From contig CAMBAL010000006.1 of assembly GCA_945864225.1 (NCBI GenBank), positions 1 to 64,000 on the forward strand: a stretch of DNA of 64,000 bases, read 5' to 3'. The position numbers and the translations under genes are program-made. The notes under the pieces were generated by a model that saw nothing but the letters and a program-made list of their open reading frames with translations, was not told where the DNA came from and searched no databases. Shown in pieces: positions 39,212 through 48,942 of this stretch (position 1 is its first letter; each line of letters starts with the position of its first letter). Source of the DNA: an uncultured Blautia sp. (lineage in GTDB: Bacteria; Bacillota; Clostridia; Lachnospirales; Lachnospiraceae).

Positions 39212-39356
39212 GCGTAAAGAATACTGCCAGGTATGTTGGGTAATATTGCTGGCAGTTGGGTTTCACTTAAAGGGGGAAGGGAAAAATCAGGGGAGGGAAT
39301 GGGGGCGAGAACCTAAGGAACTCAGCAGAGATTTTATGAGGGGATTCTAATGAAAT

Positions 39357-39384
39357 AAAAAATCCCTTGAATAATCAAGGGATT
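39357..39384 (-). terminator. Terminator of tRNA-Gly (minus strand)
   Basis: On the minus strand, AATCCCTTGA / TCAAGGGATT followed by TTTTATTT, 4 bases after the tRNA. Confidence 0.9.
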
Positions 39385-39388
39385 GAAG

Positions 39389-39461
39389 AGCGATAGACGG
39401 GGCTCGAACCCGCGGTCTCGACCTTGGCAAGGTCGCGCGTTACCAACTACGCCACTATCGC
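39389..39461 (-). tRNA. tRNA-Gly(GCC)
   Basis: 73 bases, full cloverleaf on the minus strand: acceptor GCGATAG / CTATCGC, D arm, anticodon stem with loop TTGCCAA (GCC), T arm GCGGG-TTCGAGC-CCCGT, discriminator T, no encoded CCA. The 3' two thirds are identical to the partial tRNA at the window start, which is on the opposite strand. Confidence 0.97.
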
Positions 39462-39568
39462 ATTTCTTATCTGTGAGGTGTTTACCTCAGCGACAAGATA
39501 TACTATACTACATGTTTGAAACTTTGTCAAATGTTTTTTTAGAATTTTTTGCTTTTTTTAATTATTTG

Positions 39569-39582
39569 GTTACTGTGAACAG
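39569..39582. repeat. Short palindromic repeat, family B, copy 3
   Basis: GTTACTGTGAACAG, the exact reverse complement of the 14-mer at 33560-33573. The rest of 39462-39625 is AT-rich with no gene. Confidence 0.45.
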
Positions 39583-39625
39583 TGTCTTTCTATTTCTTAA
39601 AAAAATCTAAATATATCCTGTGAAA

Positions 39626-39654
39626 TTGAAAATAAAAGTATGTTGTGCTATGAT
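39626..39654 (+). promoter_or_regulatory. Promoter of the SH3/3D-domain protein
   Basis: TTGAAA (39626-39631), a 17-base spacer and TATGAT (39649-39654). Confidence 0.65.
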
Positions 39655-39803
39655 AGGGGAACACACAGGAAAAGATTGTAGTTATAAAGAGTGCCTGAAA
39701 ATTGTTTTCCGACAGAGAGATTGGGTAGAGTATTATGCGGAGCTATAGAAAGAAATATGAGAATGAATATAAAAATGAATATAAAAACAATGAGAAGGAA
39801 TAT

Positions 39804-41003
39804 ATGTTTTTAACCGGAAAGAAACAGGAACATAAGTATGAATATACATGCAGAAAAAATGGCAGCAGGGATTACGGTAAGGATTGCAGCAAGGATTACG
39901 CTGGGGATTTCAGCAAGATCTTGTGCTGTGCGGCAGTCAGCTGTGGAATGCTTTTGAGTCAGGCAGCCGGGGTTTCTGCGGAGGTGCTGGATTTTGCAGG
40001 TGTAGAGGCTGCCTATGAAGAACTCGGGGAAACGCCAGGGTACTATGAAATCAGTGACGGAGAAGGAGAGGCAGTCAATACCATAGAATATGAAGATATT
40101 CTTTATGTCACAGCCCGGGAGACGGTGATTCGTTCTGTTCCGGGAGATAAGGGAAAAGAACTTGGTACAGTCCTGCTTGGTACGAAGCTTACACAGACAG
40201 CAGTGTGCAGCAATGGTTGGAGTAAGGTGGTTTTCCAAGATGAAGAAGGTCAGACGGTGATTGGTTATGTACAGACAGACATTCTCAGTGATCGTAATCT
40301 GATGACGAAGATAGAAGATACCGTGACGGTTGCAGAGGATACGGATATTCTGGATTATCCGAGTATCAAAGATGGAGAAGCCATTGGAGAAGCTCTGGAA
40401 TATGATGAGTTATCCAGAACTGCCACAGTGAATGGTGTGTGGAGCAGAATCCTGTACGAAGATGAGGAAGGAAATGAGCAGATCGGTTATCTTCCAACCA
40501 GTTCTCTGGATGGACAGGATGACCAGATTACTGTTGTTGCAAGTGCGGATGCGGAAAGTGAGGAAGCCGGAACACTTCATGCCAGCGAGGGAGACGGAGT
40601 GTTTTCAGAAGCAGTTGACGGAGTAAAAGAAGTGTCGGATGAAGAATCCACGGTATCAGAGGCTGGTGTGAAGATTGGTTCACCGGTTTCTGTCTCATCG
40701 GATGCCTCTCTCGTTTCTCTTGGCACATTCAGAGTGACGCATTACTGTCCCTGCAGTATTTGCTGTGGCCCGTGGACGGATGGAATCACGTCAACCGGCG
40801 TAACAGCCGTTACCAATCATACGATTGCCGTAGACCCTACCCAGATCGCCTATGGAACGAAGGTTGTGATCAATGGTCAGGTATATACAGCAGAGGACTG
40901 CGGCGGAGCAATCAAGAGGAATTGTATTGATGTTTACGTCGCCAGTCATGCGGAGGCAATGCAGAAAGGGGTATATTATACAGAAGTATATGCAATTCAG
41001 TAA
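39804..41003 (+). CDS. Secreted protein with SH3-like repeats and C-terminal 3D domain
   Basis: 399 residues from this start. A long polar N-region (with SRDYGKDCSKDYAGDFSK, a small internal repeat) precedes a hydrophobic signal segment ILCCAAVSCGMLLSQAAGVSA. Two SH3-like segments follow (VTARETVIRSVPGDKGKELG and VAEDTDILDYPSIKDGEAIG), then a Ser/Glu linker, then a 3D (double-psi barrel) domain: FRVTHYCPCSICCGPW, AVDPTQIAYGTKVVINGQ and CIDVYVASHAEA with the Asp residues of YabE/MltA-like lytic enzymes. Probable wall-degrading or wall-binding factor. ATG 39804 has GAGAAGGAA 3 bases upstream; an earlier in-frame ATG at 39735 has a weak site. Confidence 0.8.
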   Translation: MFLTGKKQEHKYEYTCRKNGSRDYGKDCSKDYAGDFSKILCCAAVSCGMLLSQAAGVSAEVLDFAGVEAAYEELGETPGYYEISDGEGEAVNTIEYEDILYVTARETVIRSVPGDKGKELGTVLLGTKLTQTAVCSNGWSKVVFQDEEGQTVIGYVQTDILSDRNLMTKIEDTVTVAEDTDILDYPSIKDGEAIGEALEYDELSRTATVNGVWSRILYEDEEGNEQIGYLPTSSLDGQDDQITVVASADAESEEAGTLHASEGDGVFSEAVDGVKEVSDEESTVSEAGVKIGSPVSVSSDASLVSLGTFRVTHYCPCSICCGPWTDGITSTGVTAVTNHTIAVDPTQIAYGTKVVINGQVYTAEDCGGAIKRNCIDVYVASHAEAMQKGVYYTEVYAIQ

Positions 41004-41096
41004 TGCGGATATGGGGAAAAGGATATACTTGAGTAACAAGTATTTGATATAGAAAAAGGATGTAATTTCATGATGGAAGCGAATGTTTCAGAATAA

Positions 41097-41146
41097 GAAA
41101 AGCTTGCGGGCTGTAAAAGGAAATATCACAGTCTGCAAGCTTTTTA
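41097..41146. terminator. Bidirectional terminator between the 3D-domain gene and metY
   Basis: AAAAGCTTGC...GCTGT / ACAG...GCAAGCTTTTT with A run before and T run after, placed between converging genes. Confidence 0.85.
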
Positions 41147-41181
41147 TAATGGCAGAGTTTGTCATGTACGTGACGTCGTTG

Positions 41182-42462
41182 TTATGCATTTTCCAGTGCT
41201 TTGGACAGATCGGCAATGATGTCATCGATATGTTCGATACCAATAGAAAGTCGGATCATTCCCGGGGAAACGCCTGCTTCTGCCAGCTGTTCATCATTCA
41301 TCTGGCGATGGGTATGGCTTGCCGGATGAAGAACCATGGTCTTGGATGCTGCAACGTGAGTGGCAATATTAGCCATTTCCAGACTGTCCATGAAGCGGAC
41401 TGCCGCATCACGGCCGCCTTTCAGTTCGAAAGAAATGACACCGCAGGTTCCGTTCGGCATGTATTTCTGTGCAAGATCATGATACTTATCTTCCGGAAGA
41501 CCTGCAAAGTTTACAGAAGATACTTTTTCGTGGGAATTCAGGAATTCCGCAACTTTCTGTGCATTGGAACAATGACGTTCCATACGAAGCGGAAGGGTTT
41601 CCAGACCGATGTTCAGAAGGAAGCAGTTCATCGGAGAAGGAATGGAACCAAGGTCACGCATCAGCTGAGAGGTGGCTTTGGTAATATATGCTTTTTTCCC
41701 GAACTGCTTTGTATAAACAACTCCGTGGTAGGATTCATCCGGCTCTGTCAGTCCGTGATATTTATGACCGTAAACATCCCAGTCGAAGTTGCCGCTGTCT
41801 ATGATCGCGCCGCCTACCTGAAGACCATGTCCATCCATGTACTTGGTGGTGGAATGGGTGACGATATCTGCACCCCATTCAAAAGGACGGCAGTTGACCG
41901 GAGTGGCAAAGGTGTTATCCACGATGAGCGGTACGTCATGTTCATGAGCAACTTTGGCAAATTTTTCAATGTCAAGTACAACGAGTGCCGGATTGGCAAT
42001 GGTTTCTGCAAAAAGTACCTTGGTGTTAGGACGGAATGCGGCTGCGATTTCTTCCGCACTGGCGTCAGTATCCACAAATGTACAGTCAATTCCCAGTTTC
42101 TTGAAAGTTACTCCAAGAAGGTTGAAGGTTCCTCCATAAATCGTGGAAGCTGCTACGATATGATCGCCTGCTTCGCAGATATTGAAAACGGCATAAAAGT
42201 TGGCTGCCTGTCCGGAAGAGGTAAGAATGGCAGCGACACCGCCCTCAAGAGCTGCGATTTTGGCTGCGACAGCATCGTTGGTAGGATTCTGAAGACGTGT
42301 ATAAAAATAACCATCGGCTTTTAAGTCGAAAAGCTGTCCCATTTCATCGGTGGTGTCATATTTAAAGGTAGTGCTCTGATAAATGGGAAGTGCGCAGGGT
42401 TCTCCCTTGGATGGAGTGTAGCCTGCATGAAGGCAATTTGTTTCTAATTTAAAGTCACTCAT
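41182..42462 (-). CDS. metY: O-acetylhomoserine sulfhydrylase
   Basis: 426 residues, Cys/Met-metabolism PLP family. It makes homocysteine (or methionine) from O-acetyl-homoserine and sulfide. Visible: LETNCLHAGYTPSKGEPCALP (start of the family), YFYTRLQNPTNDA, EGGVAAILTSSGQAA, FVDTDASAEEI, FAETIANPALVV, the PLP Lys in THSTTKYMDGHG, and SIGIEHIDDIIADL at the end. Two ATGs lie 6 bases apart; the inner one (42462) has AAAGGA at the better distance. No SAM riboswitch was found in the leader. Confidence 0.93.
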   Translation of the reverse strand: MSDFKLETNCLHAGYTPSKGEPCALPIYQSTTFKYDTTDEMGQLFDLKADGYFYTRLQNPTNDAVAAKIAALEGGVAAILTSSGQAANFYAVFNICEAGDHIVAASTIYGGTFNLLGVTFKKLGIDCTFVDTDASAEEIAAAFRPNTKVLFAETIANPALVVLDIEKFAKVAHEHDVPLIVDNTFATPVNCRPFEWGADIVTHSTTKYMDGHGLQVGGAIIDSGNFDWDVYGHKYHGLTEPDESYHGVVYTKQFGKKAYITKATSQLMRDLGSIPSPMNCFLLNIGLETLPLRMERHCSNAQKVAEFLNSHEKVSSVNFAGLPEDKYHDLAQKYMPNGTCGVISFELKGGRDAAVRFMDSLEMANIATHVAASKTMVLHPASHTHRQMNDEQLAEAGVSPGMIRLSIGIEHIDDIIADLSKALENA

Positions 42463-42502
42463 TTGCATGTGTCCTTTCTGTTGAATTAATCAATATATAG
42501 AA

Positions 42503-42531
42503 ATCATACCACAAAAATAAAGTCGAAACAA
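42503..42531 (-). promoter_or_regulatory. metY promoter
   Basis: On the minus strand, TTGTTT (42531-42526), a 17-base spacer and TATGAT (42508-42503). Confidence 0.55.
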
Positions 42532-42571
42532 TGTTGATATCCAAGAATTCCTATATTAATTGTTTGATATC

Positions 42572-42670
42572 GGGGATGGGGGAAGTGAATTAGGCAGGAA
42601 AACTTTCATACCCAAACGTCTTTGGAGATGGGACAAGTAGCTTTCAAGCCGGAAAACTCCGTCCCCATCG
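42572..42670. other. GC-rich intergenic segment with distant inverted arms
   Basis: Between metY and the kinase pseudogene the AT-rich DNA is broken by a segment whose ends are GATGGGGG and CCCCATC, with GATGGGA and two TTTTCC-type boxes inside. No known riboswitch or terminator fits. Function unknown. Confidence 0.3.
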
Positions 42671-42756
42671 TCTCTTGCTGAATACAGGAAATTTTGGTAT
42701 ATTGGTCTAAAGAAATATGATAATACAGAAAAAAAGAAAGGACTGGTAAGAATTAT

Positions 42757-44167
42757 ATGAAGAAAATATTGGAAAAATTTGATATTCGGATAAAATTGCT
42801 ATGTTTTTTCTTTTTGCTTATCATATTACCATATATCAGTTTGATTTGTATTGCGTATTCGAAATTGGAAGACTATGCAGGAAATAATTCAGGACGAACG
42901 ATGGAAGATACTATGATTTCGATTTCCAGCCAGGTTCATTCTGCTATTGAAATGTATGGGGATAACTCTACGGGACTTTATTATAACGGATGCGTGGAGA
43001 TGTTTGAAAATGGATCTGCGACACGTGAATACATAGAATATGCTCTGGGAGCAGTCAGTTATCCCTACAAGGATATTCGATTTACTTATCTTAAAAGCGG
43101 AGATCAGGAGTATTGTAATGGGCTTATTCAGTATTCTGATCTGAACAAAGCGATGGAGCCTTATTATCAGGAAATTGTGGATGCCGGAGGCCGTCCGAAA
43201 TGGTATGCAATAGATGATCTTTATGGCAGATACCAGCGGAAAATGTTCGTTATGGGACGAATTTTGAATGGAAAAAAACAGAAGAATATCGGAGTTCTTT
43301 ATTATGTACTCAGGAATTTCTGTATTTTACTGTTTGTTCCTGTTTATGGTTTATTATCTGTTCCAGAAACAGTTTTTGAAGCCGATCAGTGTTTTGAAAA
43401 AATGTATGGATCAGTTTGCAGCCGGAAATATGACGGTCCGGATGGACGAACCAAAAGCAGGGGAATTGAAAAGCCTGTTCAGGCATTTTAATAGTATGAC
43501 TCTTCGAATTAACGAACTTCTCATTCGTAACAATAAAGAAATTACAGAAAAGAACAGCTTCAAATATCAGGCATTGTGTGCACAGCTGCGTCCTCATTTT
43601 ATTTATAACTCTCTGAATACAATTAAATGGCTGGCAGTGATCAATAAACAGGAAAATATTCAGAAATTGACAGAGGCATTAATCTATATCCTGATGAATG
43701 CCGCCGGAGGAGAAAAGGAAAATTATACAGTCAGACAGGAAATCAAACTGGTAGAACAGTATGTGGTTATTCAAAAAGCGAGATTTTTGAATTTCAATAT
43801 AATATTTGATATTGAAGAGGACACAAAAGATTGTCGGATTTTTCAGTTCCTGATACAGACAGTGGTAGAAAATGCCATTATACATGGATTTCGCCGTGGA
43901 ATGGCACAGGGAGGAAAAATTATTGTGGCAGTGAAAAAGAAAGAGGATTGTCTTTCCATCATTGTAGAAGATAACGGGTGTGGTTTTGATGTGAATACGT
44001 GGAGAAAGTGTGGCGGAGCGGGCAGTGATCACACGAATATTGGACTGAAAAATATTGAACAGATGATATAACTGGAGTATGGAAAAGAGTATTATATGAC
44101 AGTGGACAGTGTTTTGGGAGAAGGAACAAAGGTTATGTATAAGCTGCCTTTCATTAAGGAGAGTTGA
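42757..44167 (+). pseudogene. Broken YesM-type sensor histidine kinase
   Basis: Two frames together make one kinase. The first (42757 onward) has a basic start, TM1 (about 12-34) and an extracellular sensor. Near 43270-43320 the reading frame must change (+1 or -2) to continue into TM2 (GISVFYCLFLFMVYYLF), HAMP (LKPISVLKKCMDQF), the His box LRPHFIYNSLNTIKW (His codon 43595) and the ATPase motifs NAIIHGF and DNGCGFD. A TAA at 44069 then interrupts the frame, which would run on as LEYGKEYYM to a TGA at 44165. At least two lesions, so it cannot make a full kinase. The sensor part also looks short for the family. Confidence 0.85.
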
Positions 44168-44169
44168 GC

Positions 44170-44610
44170 ATGGTAAAAGTGATAATTGTGGATGATGAAA
44201 TACTGGCAAGAATAGGTATTCAGAGTCTTTTGGAGCATCGTAAAGATATTTCTGTTGAGGGAAATTTTGGAATGCCTCAGGATGCCATTGATTTTCTGAG
44301 AAAACATGAAATCGATATAGTGATTACGGATATTGAAATGCCGGAAATCAATGGTCTGGAATTTACCCGGATGATTCAGGAGGAACATCTTGCGCAGGGG
44401 ATTATCATACTGAGCTGCTACGATAGTTTTGAGTATGCGCAGAAAGCGATATCTTTAGGGATAGACAGTTATCTGTTGAAATGTGATATCAGTCAGGAAA
44501 ATCTGGACAGAGAACTTGATGGTGTAATAGAAAAAATATCAAGAAAACAGAGAAGAACGTTGAATCTGACTACTGAAAAGAACTGGAAGATGATAATAAG
44601 ACTAAAGTGA
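44170..44610 (+). pseudogene. Receiver part of a YesN-type response regulator, frameshifted
   Basis: MVKVIIVDDEILARIGIQSL with the acidic pocket, phospho-Asp in DIVITDIEMPEINGLE, and switch Ser/Lys in IIILSCYDSFEYAQKA and SYLLKCDI give a complete receiver. The frame runs out at 44608 after a shift near 44577: one A restored in a run of four (CTGAAAAGAACTGG) gives TEKELEDDNK and joins the next ORF. The ORF stop overlaps a GTG (GTGA), so some coupled translation cannot be excluded. It follows the broken kinase by 3 bases. Confidence 0.85.
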
Positions 44611-46529
44611 TCGGCGTTATGAAAATGACCGGTGATAAGGAAGAAGATCAGGGCATATTACATGAGAGAATGGTATTGCTTCTTTTGGAAGAAATTATCG
44701 CAAAGTACCATATGGGTTGTCTGCTGGAATCTTATAAAAGAAGTCCATTTATCGTATTCCAGTTCTCAGAAAAAAATCAAGAAAACTGGAAAGATTTATT
44801 AAAAGAATATGTTGAAATTATTGTTCAGAATTTTTTTCTCTATACGAACAAAAAGGTATATATGGGTATCAGCAGTGCATTTTCGGATCTTCAGGAGATA
44901 CCGGAGCGTTATCGGCAGGCAGAAGAAGCTTCAGAGATGAGGTTTTATGATGAGGAAAGCTCAACATTCTGGGCAGAGGATATCTGCTGGAAAGCCCATG
45001 TACCAGGAATGATGTTTTCGGATGAAAGTCTTCTGGACGAAGGCGGTATGGAGATCTTTTGCCAGGAATTGTCAGCATATCTTCAGCAGTGTTTTTCTGA
45101 GAGGGTTTCTGTGAAAACAGTAAAGGAAAATTTAAACCGTTCTGTGAATATGTTGATTTATAGTGTGTTGAAAGCATATATAAGGGACAAGGAAACGATA
45201 CAGGAATGGAGCAGCAATGTGAGTTTCTATGAGGATTTGCAAAAGATTGCCACAATGAATGAATTAAAGGAAAAGACCATTCACTGTGTGGAAAGATTCC
45301 GGGAGAAGCTGTTGGATCAATTGAATGATGACTATTTTCAGGATATTTTCCGGTTTATTGATGAAAAATTAAGTGAAGATCTTTCCCTGGAGGATATGGC
45401 AGATTTCAACCAGCAGAGTGTTTCGGCTTTTTCGAAAAAATTTAAGGAAAAGACGAAAATGGATGCGCAGAAATTTTACAAAAAATGGATTTATGATATT
45501 GCAGACTGCCAGGATTCTGTTTCCGGGCATGTGCAGTATACAGCACCTTATATTCCGTCCGGTGGAGGACCTGGTGGATGGGGATGTGCAATTGTAACTG
45601 TTCCGTATACCTATTATAAGAATTACGGAGATGCAGAAATTCTGAAAGAGCTGTATCCACAGATGCTGCACTGGCTGGATTATATGGAAAATCACAGTGA
45701 AAATAATCTGGTAGTATCGGATCATGAGGGAGAATGGTGCCTTGGAGACTGGTGTGTTCCAACTATGGGATTTGTAAATAATATGGACGCAATTTATATT
45801 CCGGCACCTCTGGTAAATACCTATTTCTATATTAAATCGATGCAGATCGTTCTGGAAATTGGAAATGTAATCGGAAGACATGAGGCGGACGAAGAAATCC
45901 GTCAGAAAATCGAGCGTAAAAAACAGGCTCTTGTGGATGTTTTTTTTGATCCGGAAACAGGTGATTTTGCAGAAAATCAACAGGGAAGCAATGTGTTTGC
46001 TGTGGATCTTGGAATCGGAGATCAAAGAACGTTCCAGAATGTTGTGAAGCATTATCGTGAAATTGGAAAATATGATACGGGAATTTTTGCAACAGATATT
46101 CTTACGAGAATTTTGTTTGAGAAAGGGGAAAGTAATCTTGCCATTTCACTTTTGACTTCGGAAAAACAGGATACGTTTTATTCCAGGATGAAGATGGGAG
46201 GAACGACCATACCGGAATACTGGACCGGACACCGTTCTCAGTGCCATCCTATGTTTGGTGCAGTGAGCAGATATCTGTTTGAATATGTACTGGGAATCCA
46301 GCAGAAAGAGAATTCTGTACGGTATGAAAAAGTTGTGATCGAACCATGCTGTATGGATACCGTCAGAGAAGCAGAAGGTCATATTACAACAGCTTCCGGA
46401 GTTATTTCTGTGAAATATGATGAGACGGGAATTACTGTTTTTATACCGAAAAAAACAGAAGCAAGTCTGATTATGGATGGAAAAGAGTATTCTTTGATTT
46501 CCGGAAAACAATCCACTATATTGAAATAA
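44607..46529 (+). pseudogene. In-frame chimera: YesN regulator C-terminal part joined to GH78 rhamnosidase tail
   Basis: 640 codons. Residues 1 to about 284 are the rest of the regulator: linker domain, then the first helix-turn-helix of an AraC-type domain (LSLEDMADFNQQSVSAFSKK followed by FKEKT). At about residue 284-290 (nt 45455-45475) the sequence changes without a break to a GH78 alpha-L-rhamnosidase: KKWIYDIADCQD, GHVQYTAPYIP, GGGPGGWGCAIVTVPY, then GGTTIPEYWTGHRSQCHPMFG and a C-terminal beta domain. The second half of the AraC domain and the N-terminal two thirds of the rhamnosidase, including its general-acid motif, are missing. A deletion is the simplest cause; no part should be active. 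Confidence 0.8.
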
Positions 46530-46600
46530 AAATGAAGAACAGGCTGGGCATAGAGAAAATCTGAACCAGCCTGTGAGTCTATAAAAAATGGGAGGATGCC

Positions 46601-48523
46601 ATGTATTTTGCAAGGGAGAGAATCGGAGAAATCATCAGGCAGCTGGAACCATACTGTTATCCGGAAAACGTGGTCATTACCAATTGGCAGGGGAAACAGG
46701 AGCATTTTCCTGTTACAGATATCGTAAAGCCTAATACAGAAGAATGGGAAATCATAAAGCCGGGAATTCTGGGTGAGAAGAAGTGTGCGTATTTTGGGCT
46801 TGCTGCTGATATTTGTATACCGGAAACAATGGATGGAATGCCGGTGGAACTTCTGATATCCACAGGTCATGAAGGAGAATGGGATGCCACAAATCCGCAG
46901 ATTGCTGCTTATGTGAACGGAAAACTGACTCAGGGACTGGATGTGAATCACAGAAATCTGAGAATCAGTACATATGCGAAAGCAGGAGAGGTTTATTCTG
47001 TTTTTATGTCCGTTTATACAGGAGAGAGGGGAAGCATCAGCCAGTGGAACAGTATTCTCCGGGCAGTCGATGAATCGGTATATACTTTTTATTATGATCT
47101 TCTGATTCCCTGGCAGTGTCTGGAACTGATGGAAGAGGACAGTAGGGAGTATGCACAGCTTCTGGATATTCTGAATGAGACGGTCAATTTGCTGGATTTC
47201 CGTGAGAAAAGCCGATTAACGGGCAGTATTCCGGCTGCATCTGCGTATCTTCAGCAGGAGACTGCCAGACTGCCGGTTTCTGAATATGAAAGGCCGCTGT
47301 CTTATCGGAGATGCCTTGCACAGGAAACCAGGCCGCTGCAGAGAAATACGGATGATACGGTGATTTTCCGTGTGGAAGATATTCCTGCAAAAGGATGGAA
47401 GACGTATCGTTTTTCAGAGGAAGAGCTGCAAGGTGTTATTGACAGGCCATTTTTCTGTACGGAGGAAGAAACGGAAACACCATTTTACCATTTGAGGTGG
47501 AATGATAAGGGACAGATTACGTCCTGGTATGACAAAACAGCAGAGCGTGAACTTCTGAAAGAAGGAACCTGTGCCAATGTATTGATGACTTATGAGGATA
47601 AGCCTCATATTTACGACAACTGGAATATTTTTGATTATTATCGTGAAAAACAGTGGGAGGTAGAGGAGCTTCTTTCCAGAAAAGTCATTGAGAAGGGACC
47701 GGTGAGATGTGTTCTGGAACTGAAATGGAAATATTTAAGTTCAGAAATCAGAGAGGTGGTTTATTTTTATCCGGATTCGCCAAGAATTGATATTCATGCG
47801 GATATTGACTGGAGAGAAGATCAGATTCTTTTGAAAGCATTGTTCCCGCTGGAAATGAATGCCAGAGAGGCAACCTATGAGATTCAGTACGGAAATGTGA
47901 AACGAAGTACGACCAGAAATCATTCCTGGGAACAGGCACGTTTTGAGGTATGCTTCCAGAAGTGGATGGATCTTGCAGAGTATGATTATGGAGTAAGTTT
48001 TATCACAGATTGCAAATATGGAGTCAGTGTTTATGATTCTCAGGTAGAGCTGACACTTCTGAAATGCGGAAGATATCCCAATCCTGAGGCTGACAGAGGT
48101 CATCATGAGTTTGTGTATTCCGTCTTTCCTCATAAAGGAAACTGGCAGCAGGCAGGAACTGTAAGGGAAGCATATGAAGTTAATAACCCGGTGGTAATCC
48201 GGCAGAAAACAGGAGAAACCGGAGAAGCGATCAGCAGGAAACTTCCTTTCCAATACGGAGCTGTCCATATAGATTCAGAAAATGTGGTTGCAGAAGTGCT
48301 GAAATGTTCCGAAGATGGAAGAGCAGAAATCGTGCGATTGTATGAATGCTGGAACCGCAGAACCACTGTGGAAATTACATTTGCAGAAAAATATAAAAAA
48401 ATTTCCTTATGCAATATGCTGGAGGAAGAAGAAAAGATTCTGGCAGAGAATACGAATCGTGTAACATTGAATATGAAACCCTACGAGATTGTTACCCTTG
48501 CATTGTGTTCATATTATGCTTGA
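46601..48523 (+). pseudogene. GH38 alpha-mannosidase lacking its catalytic domain
   Basis: 640 residues against about 1000-1050 for the family. The N-terminal domain is normal (ELLISTGHEGEWDATNPQ, YVNGKLTQGLDVNHR) to about residue 220 (SAYLQQE). The sequence then goes straight to post-catalytic beta domains (VEDIPAKGWKTYRF, WNDKGQITSWYDK, FYPDSPRIDIHADIDW, CGRYPNPEADRGHHEFVYSV). The catalytic barrel with HTHID, the nucleophile Asp and zinc ligands is absent, and the frame stays open, so an in-frame deletion of about 350-400 codons is inferred. GGGAGGATGCC precedes the ATG. The junction DNA has a tandem GACTGCCA/GACTGCCG. Confidence 0.75.
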
Positions 48524-48613
48524 TTGATCCATCCATCTTATGTGATTTGGGCATCGAAAATTCAAAAACCGTTTATCCGATGCTTGTTTGATACATTTAT
48601 TCTTGAATTGAGA

Positions 48614-48661
48614 ACCAGGGGGAAGGGAGAAAGTGGCACAACATGCCGCATTCCCCCTGGT
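48614..48661. terminator. Hairpin after the mannosidase gene
   Basis: ACCAGGGGGAA / TTCCCCCTGGT (11 bp) with a 26-base loop containing GCCGC/GTGGC pairs. There is no T run on either side, so termination is uncertain. Confidence 0.45.
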
Positions 48662-48677
48662 TGGTGCATTAAAAAAA

Positions 48678-48750
<73 letters not shown>

Positions 48751-48810
48751 ATAAAATAATTCACGTATGATAGTCTACCATAATTTGTCTTTTTTTGCAA
48801 GAAAAAAATG

Positions 48811-48858
48811 TGTCGAGTTAAAAAAGAGAAAATGTCCCGAGTTAAAAAAGTGTCGAGT
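48811..48858. repeat. Short direct repeats next to a long palindrome
   Basis: TGTCGAGTTAAAAAAG, TGTCCCGAGTTAAAAAAG and TGTCGAGT follow each other at about 22-base steps. They lead into the palindrome at 48871. Confidence 0.5.
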
Positions 48859-48870
48859 GGGAGAGATGGA

Positions 48871-48920
48871 GAGCAACAGGGAAAAGCGGCACAAGTATGT
48901 GCCGCTTTTCCCTGTTGCTC
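48871..48920. terminator. 22-bp perfect palindrome after the alcohol dehydrogenase gene
   Basis: A 22-bp perfect stem (48871-48892 with 48899-48920) that begins GAGCAACAGGG, with loop AAGTAT. On the minus strand it lies 22 bases after the alcohol dehydrogenase stop, but is followed by TCCATC, not a T run. It may be a processing or mobile palindrome rather than a terminator. Confidence 0.5.
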
Positions 48921-48942
48921 TTTCCCCGTCCCCGTTGGTTTG

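Noticed and set aside
39383..39610. 75-codon ORF across the tRNA-Gly region
   Set aside because: It is antisense to a complete tRNA; there is no ribosome site.
41083..42324. 413-codon plus-strand ORF opposite metY
   Set aside because: It mirrors metY on the other strand; metY has full family motifs and this frame has none.
42469..42756. SAM or other riboswitch before metY
   Set aside because: Checked on the minus strand for S-box features (GGCTGAGGGA-type core, terminator); none found.
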